Shown: piece by piece, positions 10,501 to 22,111 of the stretch
Layout of the letters: every line of letters starts with the position of its first letter
Position numbering within the stretch: position 1 is the first letter of the stretch
From: Lepidodermella squamata
Lineage: Eukaryota; Gastrotricha
Length of the DNA: 64,000 nucleotides
Assembly (NCBI GenBank): GCA_047495785.1
Contig: JBLDXI010000024.1
Location: forward strand, 3,224,001-3,288,000
Direction: 5' to 3'
The notes under the pieces: model-generated
What the model saw: only the letters and a program-made list of their open reading frames with translations
Database searches by the model: none
What the model was told of the DNA's origin: nothing
Program-made: the position numbers and the translations under genes

Positions 10501-13500
10501 ATGGCACAAGGAGGTGGAGCAGCAGATCCATCAGGCATGTTCTCGCAGATGCTTGAACAAATGCAACAGCAGCAACAAATGATGGCGAATGCGCTCGGCG
10601 GAGGGGCTAATAACGATTTCATCAGCCCGAATAAAGTAATCATAAACGGAGGTAACATCGCTGGTCTGCCTATGCCTATCGTCCAGATGACAGGTGGATG
10701 CGATGATCCGAATTGCGACTGTGGAGGTGCGGACGAGCAAGGGAGTGAAAATTTGGCTGATAGCCAGAATTATTTGATCAACTCATGCGATTGCGGCGAT
10801 TTCGATGATGAAGTTAGAGCGTCGCTTGAAAACTGGAATTTTCATGGCGATAACTACAACGGCTGGTACTGCGGGGATGACGAAACCCAAGTCGACGCGT
10901 CTTGCTGCTCCAATGAAGAAGAGGAGATTGTCTATGCGGAGGAATCTCATTGCTGTGAGGACGAAACTGAAACCCTAGTCGAGGTTGGGGAGGTTTTAGA
11001 AATCGAAGAATCTTCCAGTGACGAATCAGAATGCTGCGATGGAGGGTCTGGCGGCGCTATTGTCATCACCATGAAGCATGACACTGATAGTAAGGAGGAT
11101 ATCCCGGAGAAACGGGTGACTGAAGTGCAGACAATGCCGATGACAGTGGAGCAATCGACCCAAGCAATTGATACAACCCCGGTTTCCATCCAAACAGAAC
11201 CGCCGCCTGCTGATTATATCGACGAGGCTTTTGACAAGATTCTCCCTCAAGGTCCATCGGGGCCCCCGGAGCCCAGGAGGGCCCAGTCGCCCAGTCGATA
11301 CAGATCTGGGGTTATGCCGGCCGCAGCGTCTTACCCCCGACTACAACCTGAGCAAAATCAACAGATGGGAGGGACATTCCAGAAATCTAACACTATGCCA
11401 TCATTTCCGCCGCAACCTGGAGTTGAGCCATCCCCGCCACCTGGTCACTGGCGTTCGTCCCCTATAATGGCTAACTACAAATTCAACGACAATCCGAATG
11501 TGATAATTCGCAAGTCCCCAACTCCCACCCCAGAGGAACCAGTCGAACCAGCGCCTCGAGATCCAATTTGGGCGAAATTTGATTTGTCAATCCGTCTTGA
11601 CTCAATCAGAGACCTACCACATCTATTAGCTGCTCCTCATACGAACAGCGAACACTATTGCGCATATTGCACCCCGGAGACTGAAGGCCTAATTCGGCCT
11701 CCTTTACTTATGAAAGCCAGGCTAACTGTCTACGATCGAATGACAGGCCATTTAGCGGAATGTGAAGATGGTCCAGTTAATTCCGAGACAAACTGGGCTA
11801 TCACAAACGTCCGGTATAACCGATATGTCTTCGGCCGGCAGTCTGCAGTGTTCAACAAGGCGCTACTGTCGCAAGATGCCATTTTGCTTATCCGCCTTTA
11901 CGCAAGGTCGAAGAAAGATCTGCTGCAGATTGACCCGGCCTATACGTTGATAGTTCGCCAGGCTCAGATGGATGCGACGGATCCGAAGGACAACCCGGAT
12001 GATGATTTGATAGGCTGGGCTGTTATGCATATCTGGGACGCGTTCGATGAGGGTCGGGATGGCGAAACTTGGCAGTTGAAGAGTGGCAAACAGCTCATTC
12101 CTATTTTCGCTCCGCCAATCCCAATGATTATTCAGTAAGTTCAGGAATGAGGAAACCTTCCAATTTATCTGAATGCAACACTGTTTTAGGATTCCCCCGC
12201 CCAACAGCTTTAACGCTGACAAATGGAAAGGATTTCGCCGGCTCGGTGCTCACTCAAGCGTTGCAGTCTGGGTCGGTCGGGGCCCGTTCAAAAACCTGGA
12301 CGACGACAGCGAATCCAGTGATGAAGAGTCCGACGTAGAGGTCAAAAACGTTGACAAAAAGTTGTGGACAGACGGAGGCGCCCAGCCGCGATCAACTGAA
12401 CCTTTCACAGCTGCAGATGGCTTCGATCTGTACATAGACAGCGCAAGGTGCCTACCAGACTTTGTAACGATAACCAAAGTCGCAATTCGAGTTGCTCAAG
12501 CCAATCATGCCAAGGCAGCTAGTGACGAATTCTGCTTCTCGCTGTTGGACAGTGACATTTTCAACCCGATCTACGACTATAGGATCGAGTATAGGAAATT
12601 GGCGAGACAGGTTGTGCCGAGAAGTACTATCCTATTCAAACTCTACACAATCGACAGATTCACGCATAAGTTGACCGTGATAGGTTACTCCTATCTGAAT
12701 TTGTTCAATAACCTAGGAGTTGTTGGGCAACCTATTGTTGACGAGGGGGTTCAAGTTGCGTTGAATGAAGGAGCTCATCAGATCAGGATTTACGCAACCC
12801 CTCCGAAGCTGAGCTCGCCCTTATCAGTCCATCATCCTATATCTGAGAGGCATCGACCGCGGCCGTGTGCCACGCTATTAGTGAGGATTGTAAAGGCACC
12901 TCGAGATGATTTCGGTCAGGTCCTTTCTATGGCTAATGTGCCTTCGATGAATTGGGTGGAGAGTGGGCTGTTGAAGGAGAGACCGAAGAACTACACGACT
13001 GGGAGTTATTTATCACGGTCCTGTAAGCCGAATAATGGGGAGAGGAAGGCTTTCGCCACTTTTCGACGACGGCTGCCGTTCCCGGTGAGGAAAGCTGTGT
13101 CCGAAATAGGCCGAGAAGTTGCTGATAGGACAATTCCAGTCGATAATGATACTTTACTCCAAAGTGTTTTAGAGGTAAGCAATATTCAAAATAAATTTAA
13201 ATGAACTTAATTAAAAAGTTATTAAATTTTAATTTTAATTTTTTTTAATTAATTTTTTTTAATTTTGATTTTGAACTTCAAAAAAGGGAGCACGTATTTT
13301 TTTTTAAATTCAAGATTTTTCAATACTGAAATTAAATCTAATTGTTTCCAGCGACTCTTATCCCGCTTCGGCTTGGAAAGTGGCCCCGAATCCTTACCTC
13401 ACGGAAATCCTAATCTAGCCGTGGCCTATGATCCTGTCTATGGTTTCGCTGTTAGTATCGACAATGCAATAGGATTACCATGGGCTGGAGCGACTTTTGG

Positions 13501-14519
13501 CCACCTTGTTGTTAACTCACCCTCAGCTCATTACCTTGTGAGTCCCAATTATAATTATAATTTATCAGAAATAATTCCTATTAAAATAGGGCCCTCCTTA
13601 CACGAGATTCGATATACCGAAATTCCTATCCCGTCTCGACTTGAGCCAACCACCTAGCTGTCCGAAATGGGTCGATGGCTTCGTTGTAAATTCTTAAACC
13701 ACCCTAAAAATGATTCATCTCATTTCTTCTTCACAGAGGTTCAGCCATAGAGGAGGTCAAAGAATGCAATCGACAGGGCTAAGGATTACTACAACAGTCA
13801 TAGTCCATTTGCAAGAAGTGACAATACGTAGGACTTACCTCAATTTCGAATACGGCCTCAGCAGCCAGGCTTGGACGGCAGTTCCTATATTCATGGGCAA
13901 TAATAGCCATTCGCATCCTTACGTCGCGAATCAACGGCTCCTTCTGCCGCTATACGCCGGTGCGCCTAATAAAAAATTGCTCAAAGAAATGAGCAGCGTA
14001 ACCGATTTGGTCGAATGGTTTGACAACAGCATTCACGTCAAAAAAGTTAGAAAAATTCCGAAAAAAATCCGAATTAAAATACCAATTTTTCAGATCCATC
14101 CTATAGTAGGTGCTAGGCTATACGTTCGAGTTTGTGACGCTAGAAGGACGGAAGAAATCAGCCTTAGTGATGATTACGTAATTAAATTAAAACCCCCCTT
14201 AATTCAATTAATTTTCGAAGTTTCAGTTGCCATTTAGCAATGTTTTCGCGACCTTGCCTTCAATAATGGAGGCCGAGCCGCCGTCGATGGTACCAATGTT
14301 ACCACCAGCCCTAACTTCCGTGGCAATGAAGACCTATTTATCGGCTCTAGTCGCAAATGATCAAAAATATTTGGATAAAATTATGTTGACTTTGCCTGAT
14401 AAATATCGGCAGGTAAGGAAAATTCCTATTTTTTCCTAATTAATTCTAATAATAATTTTTCTAATTTTGTCCAGATGGTCTTCAAGTTGTACTACTCTGC
14501 TGCAGCGAAAAAGCAATGA
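10501..14519 (+). CDS. Large acidic/proline-rich protein with repeated C2-like beta domains, family unrecognised
   Basis: Eight exons: 10501-12134, 12190-13174, 13352-13537, 13590-13685, 13737-14045, 14094-14177, 14227-14412, 14475-14519. They give 1174 residues with consistent phases. The ATG follows a TTTTTAAATTGCAG acceptor 15 bases upstream, suggesting a spliced 5' leader. The first 360 residues are low complexity: Gln-rich, then a Cys/Asp/Glu-rich patch (CDDPNCDCG), then Pro-rich. From about residue 365 the protein is globular, with several beta-rich segments of the type DLSIRLDSIRDLP and GFDLYIDSARCLPD, each followed by LIRLYAR- or LFKLYTID-like strands. These resemble C2 domains repeated several times. 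The final exons are a short helical tail. An AATAAA lies about 15 bases after the stop. I do not recognise a named family. Membrane-binding or ciliary roles are possible but not shown. Confidence 0.72.
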
Positions 14520-14592
14520 AGAAATTAATTTTGAGAAATAAAAAAAAATGAAAAAACGATTTTTTCAAACGCAACAATTTTTATTTTAAAAA

Positions 14593-15016
14593 TCAGCAAC
14601 AAAGATGAGAAATTTCCTTAGCCAGTTTTTGAGCAGCAACGTAGACGTTATCGAGACGTTTCACCAGCGGCCCGAGCTGGCTTTCAATCCATTGAACAGC
14701 CGCGTCTGTAATACCTTCTGCCAAGTCGGCCTTGCTTTCTTTTGCCAGGGCGAATGAGCGTTCGAGGACGCTGGATATATTTCGCGTCCCGCTGACCAGA
14801 TGCGGCGCCGTTTCGTTGAAAAATTCATCGAGTATTGTTTCGAGGGTTAGCTTCATCAAATTTCGCGAATCATCGGCAACTTCAACTTTTTCCTTTCTCG
14901 ACGGCATGGCGAAAACTTGAAAATTCAGAAAAAATTGTAAAAAAATATTTTTCAAAAATTGGTAACATACCTGAGCCTATCGCGATAGAAAAAACGAGGT
15001 ATGATGCGAAATTCAT
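14593..15016 (-). CDS. Small secreted helical protein
   Basis: Two exons, 15016-14971 and 14915-14593, join in frame to give 122 residues. The short first exon supplies a signal peptide (MNFASYLVFSIAIG) whose cleavage would fall near SVFA, just before the methionine that would otherwise look like the start. The mature 104 residues are charged and amphipathic with heptad-like spacing (ETILDEFFNETAPHL, LVKRLDNVYVAAQKL) and end in two cysteines. This looks like a small alpha-helical secreted protein. The acceptor is TCAAG, weaker than its neighbours, but phase and signal peptide both support it. The gene converges on the C2-like gene with stops only 73 bases apart. No family is recognised; lipid-binding or venom-allergen-like roles would be speculation. 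Confidence 0.6.
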
Positions 15017-16150
15017 TTATGAGGAAACAGGCTTCTCGGTGATTTTTCAACTCGAAATTGGGCAACTCGTCAATAGGATTGATGAATTGGGAGTTAAAAT
15101 TTCGCCTTAAATAGCTCGGTTGGTGTCACATCCGGTTTTCTCCCCAATTTATACAGGTGACACTTAATATTGAATCAGTTGCAACGCATGTTCATATTTA
15201 CTGATCAAGCTTTGAATAAATATTAGAAAAATTTGTGAGCCAAATTATAGGCAACATGCTTTCTGCAACAGAATGCCTTTTCATCAAGCAAAATTATAGG
15301 TATAAATAAATTACGATGAACAAAATGCGGATAAATTGATATCACTAGCGAGAATAAAGCCGGTTATAAATGTCATCAATAATCAATTTGAGACAGATGA
15401 GAAACAGATAAGGAAATCGAAGTTTGTAAATAAAGGAATTTCTTGAAAAGATCTTTTTCAAAATCAATAAGAGCGAATTATTATACATAATTTTCGGAGA
15501 AATTATTAGTAAGCAACAAAAGGTTTGAACCATTCCGAAAAATTTAAAAATAATTCAGAAATTTTGAAAAATTTGAAAATTGAATTTTTTGAAAAATTGA
15601 ACAAATTAAGCGAAAAAATTCAATCACAATAACAATTTCGGAACACTGCCAAAAATTAGGTCAACAATTTATGAGACACCCTACACCCTGTATTTAAATA
15701 GTCACTAATTTTCCAGGAATTTTTAGTGTTGAGCCAAATTTTCAAAATTAGCAAAACTCCAAATTCCAAAGTAGAATTTTCAAAATTTTCCGGCAGACCG
15801 TTATTATAGCAAATTCCCAAAACAGCCAACGCGACAAAACAGCAACTTTTTAATTTGCGACAGCAGAACAGCAGAAACACAACGCATCTTTTAGTTTTCG
15901 CTGTTTTGTCGCGAAATAAAAAAGTTGCTGTTTTGTCGCATTCGCTGTTTCGAGAAATTGCTGTTTTGTCGCAGTACCCACCAACCCGAAATTCCGATTG
16001 TGAACATTGACATTTTTTTTGTCGTATAAGGAATTTTCGATTATGTTACGCCTCGCAAATTTCGAAAAACTTTGGAAGGATTCGTCATCCTGAAAATTGC
16101 CACTTCCTTTGAAAACAAAATTGATTTCCTCATCACGATTTCCCTAATAA
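15017..16150. other. Intergenic DNA with a foldback repeat
   Basis: AT-rich intergenic stretch between the small secreted protein and the ankyrin gene. It contains the GCTGTTTTGTCGC foldback listed separately. No coding exon was supported. Confidence 0.4.
15831..15972. repeat. Foldback repeat built on GCTGTTTTGTCGC
   Basis: A 21-base arm (15831-15851) is matched by its exact reverse complement at 15919-15939. Two further direct copies of the 13-base core GCTGTTTTGTCGC occur at 15900-15912 and 15960-15972. The arrangement would form a hairpin and resembles a small foldback or MITE-like element. Confidence 0.7.
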
Positions 16151-18239
16151 TTATTTGGCAGTAACTGACGACTGTTCTTGAACCTTCGCGTTCAACATGG
16201 CTAAAATAGCATTTCGATCACCAGTCAGCTTAGCGTAGTGCATCGCCGTCCGGCCTTTATTGTCCCTAACACTGACGTCAATCCCGCTGTCTAAACTGAG
16301 CAACATCCGCACGATATCGACCTGGCCACAGCCGGCCGCGATCATCAACGCATTCCGGCCTTTTTTAAACTCCCGCTCAGCCACGTCGGCCTTGTAATCT
16401 CGAGCGAGCGCCGCCGCAACATCGGCATGGCCGGCTTTGATGGCGATCATGAGTGGGGTCCAGCCCCATCCGTCCTTGATGTTGACATTGGCGTGGAATT
16501 CTTCGATGAGCATGCGAACAGTGTCCAGGCGGCCGTTTTCAGCCGCGTAGGCCAGCGCGCTTTTCCCTGTTGTTCCATTCGTGTTTTTATCGTTAACGTC
16601 CAAATCGCGTTGAGCCAGCAACTCGCGAACCGCCATTGTGTCACCGCGGCACGCAGCTTCGAACAATTCCTAAATGCGCGAAAATGAATTGATTTTTTTT
16701 TCGATTAGTTTGAATCGAACAAGCCAAAAATATGGGGAACTAATGATAAGGCTCGAAATTTAAGCTTTAAAGAATTCCTGGGGGAATGTGGAAATCAATT
16801 TAGGATGCAATTGTCATAGTTTATTTTTTCATTTATTCGAGCTTGAAACTTTAAGGAAAATGACTAGTTTTCGGTTCATATAAAGCAAACACGGTGTTCC
16901 GATGGCCTAGCCACTTTTCCTCCTGAATATGGTTATTGGCGAACGGTCCCAAAATCGAGATGTGTTAAAATCCGAAACTTGACCTCTAACCCTGACCTCA
17001 ACCCTGAAACCTGTAAGCTGAACCCTAACGCTAACTCTACCGGTAGCAACAATTTGATCATGCTTCCTTAATTCAGCAAATGTTTGTAGGTAACAAAGTA
17101 CAAAAGTTATCCTTGAACCTTTTTCATGTCATATAGTTCCTTGTTTCCAGTATTTTCAAAAACTTACAAATAATTTACAAAAGATGTGCATAATTAAATG
17201 AACAATATTTAGTCATCGTTTTGTGAAAAACCACAGTCTATATTTTCGGATATAGTGAAATCATTACCGAATTATTGAATTCCGTACCAAACTATTCCAA
17301 CCAGTTCCAAATCCCTAATTTTATGACCCAAGCTTCAACCCTAACCTAACCCTAACTACTATCCACAACCCTAGCCAGTTAAATAACGAATAAAATGGTT
17401 AGGTATTGAATTAAATGCAATTTGGTAGGTAACAGCGTAAGATTTCCCCTAAATTTTTAGCAGAATTTAGGCCGCGCTCGTTGATATCAAATGGCTCCTT
17501 TCGCATTTGTAGCGGTTTTTACACTGAAATAAAATTCAAGAAATTCTCTATCAAATGAATATCGGGGTTCTCACGCGAAGTAATTAAGGTGCGCCTATAA
17601 CTTTTGCATTTGCGCGGAATTTTTTGGCGAATTTTCCTTTTTTTTATTACATTTCAGTTTCAATTTTGTACTACATAATTATTAATTATACACACTAACG
17701 CGCGTTCCTTATTAGAAAGGTAAATAATGTTCAGAAAGCAAAGAAAATAATTTTTTGAAGATTTTATTAAATTTTCGAAGGTTTATAAGGAATTGAATAA
17801 GAACTACTCTTCCATATTTGTCTGATATAGCACGAGTAAAGAGTCTATATTATCTGAACGGAGCCGGCCGAGATTTACGAATCGGAACGAGTCGAAGACG
17901 AGTGGAGATGAGTAAATCTCGGCCGGCTCCGTTCAGATATAAACGATTTACGAGTGCTGTATCAAAAAATATTGCATGAGCACATCTACTAACACTATAT
18001 TTTTGAAACGAATGCTATATTAAAAAAAAGGCAACGTGGAAGGCGCGCGAGAGGACACACTATACCGTACACCTAATATAATATATCAGAAACTCCTGAA
18101 CTTTCATAGGGTATGAAATCCGCCAGATCGTGATTAAGCCTTTGAAGTCAGAGCTGTGCTAGCGCGCGGTCTCAACAAAACCTCAACACATGATAAGAAA
18201 ACTTACAAAAGCTGCGGCCGCTTTGAGCGTCGGGTCCAT
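16151..18239 (-). CDS. Ankyrin-repeat protein
   Basis: Main exon 16669-16151 encodes ankyrin repeats: four or five units with NGTTGKSALAYAAENG, GWTPLMIAIKAGH, GRNALMIAAGCGQ and GRTAMHYAKLTGD cores. It begins after an acceptor as ELFEAACRGDT, not at a methionine. A matching first exon is proposed at 18239-18207: ATG, ten further codons (DPTLKAAAAF), then a consensus GTAAGT in the same phase. This gives 183 residues with a 1.5-kb intron, long for this window. The exon start E(L/F)FxAAxRGDT has the same phase-0 position as the ankyrin exon of the NEK-ankyrin gene ([11 protein letters not shown]), showing common origin. Ankyrin repeats mediate protein binding; no partner can be named. The first exon is the less certain part. 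Confidence 0.62.
16670..18206. other. Long intron or intergenic DNA of the ankyrin gene
   Basis: If the proposed first exon is right, this is an intron of about 1.5 kb. It contains degenerate CCCTAA-like tracts (about 16983-17043 and 17331-17377) and the palindromic element at 17817-17970. No other gene was seen. Confidence 0.4.
17817..17970. repeat. Palindromic element, family P1 copy A
   Basis: Arms 17823-17877 and 17912-17963 are near-perfect reverse complements. They share the core CTGAACGGAGCCGGCCGAGA and end in GCACGAGTAAA. Related copies occur at about 29.9, 30.1, 31.4 and 32.4 kb. This is a GC-rich foldback in AT-rich DNA, typical of a MITE. Confidence 0.75.
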
Positions 18240-19610
18240 ATAATCAGTCGAAAAACCGGTTATAATGCCAGCTCGTTGAACTTTGTTGAAAATTAATAAG
18301 AACCGGCGACTATAAATTCATCTGGGACATAACTGTATCACACGTGAGAACAAAATGATCTCATATTATTATGCATCCACGTGGTATAGCTCCTATACTA
18401 GCCGTGATTCAGTAGTATAATACATGTTATATAATATCTGTTATAGAGATGATGAATATATTCTCATTAAGTCAAGTGAAGCGCGACCGATGAGCCACAT
18501 TCGTAATAACGAGTACATGTAATAACGATGACACAGCACAAAATAGCGCGCTGGATTATCGATCATTCGCACGTCAATTTTCGGCAGCTATATAGCGTGG
18601 AAATAACTGCTGAAAAAAATGAGATTTAAGATTTAAATTTGAAAAAAATTCCTCCCATATAGAAAACTTATGAATAAAGAAAAAAATAAAAATAAAAAGA
18701 TTTATTACAAATCCGAATAATTAAATTTAACATTTTAAAAGAAGGCTTTATAGGCTACAGCAATTTTAATTATCTATTTTATTGAAAATTCTCTTCCCTG
18801 AATCTGAATAGCGTCGGAATCAGTGTGTGTCGTAGGTTCATGGAGCTACATATTTCGTGATACGCAACATTTATAACTAGTCTCCTATTCCCTACTTTTC
18901 GCTCTAATTTCGCTTCTATTAGCTTGAGCCTAATGTCAAATAAAAAGGGGAAACAGTTCGAACTAAAAAGAAATCTCATGTTTATAGCGTTGAATCCTTT
19001 TAGCCTAATCACATACGAAGCCCGAAGTATCGATACGGTTAACCGGTCTAAATTCTGACAAAATCGTACGTTTCTTGCCTTGAGTTCAAAAATGCAAAAT
19101 CGAAACTAATTACAATATAAGATTCAATATGGAACTATGAAACTATACCTCAACTAGAATGCTATACGAACGCTCTTGAGACCATTAACCATAAAAACAG
19201 CATAAGCGGTAGTTATTACAGATGTGCAGTTATTAAATTCTTATTCGATTTTCTACACTATTACTATACAACACTAACGCTACAATCGGCGTATAATGTG
19301 CCGCCTCCTAAATTACCTCCATTCCTACTGATGCTAAGCAGATGGAAATGCTAAGCGAATGAGCGTGATTATACTTGAAAATTACCTCTCAGATATTATT
19401 CTCACCATCAATTGTTTGCAAAAAATCTTTGAAGCGGGTACAAGGAATTATGGATTTCTTATACACAGAGGAATCCTTGGCTCTTTGACCATTTATTTTA
19501 CAAGTTATGCAGTTATTAATAAATAATCAGTTATCAACATAAAATTAAAGCCGCTGTATGTAATTTGTTTTCCGTGGGTTAAGGAACGCATGGGCCTCAG
19601 TTAGACCGAC
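18240..19610. other. Intergenic region, no gene seen
   Basis: AT-rich DNA between the proposed ankyrin first exon and the first Cys-rich secreted gene. Just upstream of the ankyrin ATG there is a TATAA-like stretch near 18260. Short open frames here lack splice support or recognisable motifs. Confidence 0.35.
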
Positions 19611-20874
19611 TCAACTTGGAGCGGCTTGAGTGCAGTACTCGACGTTGAGGCCGTAGACAGTGGCTTGGCCCATGTTGTTCTTCGCAGTCGCCGTTCTTGT
19701 GTTGAAAAGCCCAGCACAGCAGTTGCCGAACGACGTGTAACCTGAGCTGCTAACAGTTGACAGCTGACCGGACTGAAAAATGCATGAAAAAACCGATTGT
19801 TAGATTTATTCATCGTCTAATTCGCTTGAGCATAAAGGGAACTATCCCCGATTCAACTTAACGAGGGAAATGAAATTCTGAGTAGAGACTTCCTAATGTG
19901 GTCGGTTTTTAAGCTGAACTCCTTCGCCCTTTGGTTTCGGAAATAGCAAAACCAGTGCGACGAAGGATCCTCGAGCTATGGGATTCTTCCGGATATTTCC
20001 GGTCCTGACCTTCCGGACCAAAGGGTGTTTCTTGCTCGGACTTCTCGAGCTGAGGGTTACGGGAGGGACGGTTCACGGTTCCCCCTGTACACTGACAAAG
20101 GTTCCAAAAAGCTCCAAAGCTAAGAGAGGAGTTAGAAAGAGATGGCAAGGCGGAAGACTTACTCCTCCAGTGACGAATGTGTTGAAGGTAGCGCCGTCAC
20201 AAGTGTACGGGAATCGGTGGCAGCGGGCGAGTGCTTGCGAAGTGGCTGTTGTGCAGGCCTTGTAGGGCAGAGCATCGTTACCGGCGAAGCAGGCACCCTG
20301 GACAGTTGGCGAGGTTTGAACAACGTCGTAGACAAGCTTGTTCCAAGTCTTCGAGATCGAAGCGCAGCAGTCTTCGAACGAGTTGAACGAGGCGGCCGGA
20401 ACAGCGGGCTGTGAAACAGGGGAGTTTCAGGTAAAATCTCTTCAAGCAAGTCTTTCCTTCACTCACCAGACCTCCGGTGATCAAGTTGCAAGCTGAACCA
20501 GCATTCTGGAGACAATACTGAACAGCAACAGCAGCAGGAGCGGGCGAATTGACAGCGCACAGGGTGAATTGGCTCTATAACGGGCGACAAAAGTAGTAAG
20601 ATTAAAATAAGAGTGCTGATGACTGTGATGACTTTAGTCAAGATATCCCGAATCAAAGTTCGCTTGAAAACCTTTCCTTTTCACTACAAGAAAAATGCTC
20701 AAACCTTAGATTGAAACTTACATTTTGAATGCAGAGCTGGTTTGCATTGCAACCGGTGGCGGCGCAGTTTGCTGTGCTCGCACAGACCGAAGTTGGGCAT
20801 GGCGTCGATGTGGAGGGTGGACAGGCGACGGCGGCGGAGGCGAGCGCGGCCACAAGTAAAACAACAGCTTGCAT
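19611..20874 (-). CDS. Cys-rich secreted protein, four-exon CPP family (copy 1)
   Basis: Exons in minus order: 20874-20722, 20574-20467, 20408-20163, 19772-19611. All three introns are phase 0, giving 222 residues. A signal peptide (MQAVVLLVAALASAAVA) is followed by CPPSTSTPCPT, a Cys-rich N-terminal block and then a periodic pattern: exon 2 with QFTLC..N and YCLQNAG.AC, exon 3 with a SFEDCC motif and CFAGND.PYK.C...RCHRFPYTC, exon 4 with SFGNCCAG and a terminal Cys. About 18 cysteines suggest a disulfide-rich secreted domain. Four paralogs in this window keep the same exon structure. It lies head-to-head with copy 2. I know no named family for this pattern; a luminal or defence role is conceivable but unproven. 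Confidence 0.75.
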
Positions 20875-21293
20875 GATACAGTCGGCTTCAGGTATAGTCA
20901 CGTTTATCAACAGTGAAAAGCTGTATAGGCGCCGGAGGGTCTCGTAACATGCGTCTTATCTCAAGCTCTCCAAGCGTCCGAACGGCAGTTGATGAGTCAT
21001 CAAACGGTCATCATACCGTAGACATCATAAACCTTCTCATTACCCACCAAAATTCATGAAAAATTACAATAAATTCCTAAATTAATCCCAACATTCAGAT
21101 CAAACTTTCCGGTATGAATTTTTAAAATTAAAGCTGGGGAGTATTTGTAATTATTTAAAGACTTTGACTTGGAATTACCATTTTTAACGGCTTCGAGCGG
21201 GTTCGGACTATTAGTGCCGTTATAATAAACAAGACATGCTTAGCTTAACATTATAGCAGGTTTTTGAAGGTTTTTTACATCATTCACGCCGCC
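20875..21293. promoter_or_regulatory. Shared divergent promoter of CPP-family pair 1
   Basis: These 419 bases separate two paralogs facing away from each other. They contain a perfect 13-base palindrome TGATGAGTCATCA (20990-21002) whose centre is an AP-1-type TGAGTCA site, plus GATA-type motifs (CTTATC near 20955, TTATCA near 20907). The sites are seen; their use is inferred. Confidence 0.45.
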
Positions 21294-22111
21294 ATGAAGG
21301 TTTTCGTTGCTATTGCTGCTTTGGTTTCTTTCGCCCAGGCCTGCCCACCCTCGTCGACTGCTACGCCCTGCCCTACAGTAACATGCCCACAGGGACAGAG
21401 CTGCTATCCTCTTACCTGCCCGAATTCAGCATACAGTTGTGGTAGCAAGGTAATTTTGCCTTAATTGTTCGCCTCTCGATGTTTCGCTAATATCTTCCAT
21501 TACGTTCAGAACCAGTTCGCTCTATGCTCTGTTAAGACCTCGGTCATTCAGACTACTGCGACTTACTGTCTTTCGACCTCCGGCCTCGCTTGCAGTGCCC
21601 TGACTGGCGGAAGCGTTAGATTCATAAACATTTTGGGATTTTGATATTTTCACGATGAATTTTCAGGCGGTCGCATCCGGAATTACATACGACTCCTTCA
21701 CAGCTTGCTGCGCCGCAGTTGCTCCACAGGCCTCCCTTCAGTACCTGCAACTCTCGCTCGGCAACCCTGTTTCAACCCCTGTTGTAGCCTGCATGAACAC
21801 GCCCGATACAGAGCCTTACAAAATCTGCGTTTCGAACCCTGGCGCTGCAGTTGGAGCAACGTGCGTTCGTTTCCCAGCCTCGTGCACCTCGACTACAACC
21901 CAAGCATTCGTCGCGATTGTAATTACTGAATTTCTAAGATTTTTTTTCAATTTATTCAATAATTTTTCTGTGATAGAGCCCTGGCCCGATTACCAAGTAC
22001 GCCTACGCTCGTTACGACCAGTGCTGTGCTGCTCTCGCGACCGCTACTCCCGTTCAAAATACGGTTACAAGCCTGCTCGGAAGCCCGGTCGATCAATGCA
22101 CGGGTGTGTAA
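21294..22111 (+). CDS. Cys-rich secreted protein, four-exon CPP family (copy 2)
   Basis: Exons 21294-21449, 21510-21614, 21667-21918 and 21977-22111, all phase 0, give 215 residues. The start MKVFVAIAALVSFAQA is a signal peptide directly before CPPSSTATPCPT. Landmarks match the paralogs: QFALCSV and YCLSTSG.AC in exon 2, SFTACCAAVAP, then ACMNTPD..PYKICV..G and CVRFPASC in exon 3, YDQCCAAL in exon 4. The exon 2 donor is GTTAGA, weaker than the rest, but phase and alignment support it. An AATAAA follows about 130 bases after the stop. It shares the divergent promoter with copy 1, so both are probably expressed together. Confidence 0.75.

Noticed and set aside
15345-15880. Short minus-strand open frames between genes
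   Set aside because: AT-rich composition, Leu/Ile/Phe/Lys-biased, no splice signals or motifs.
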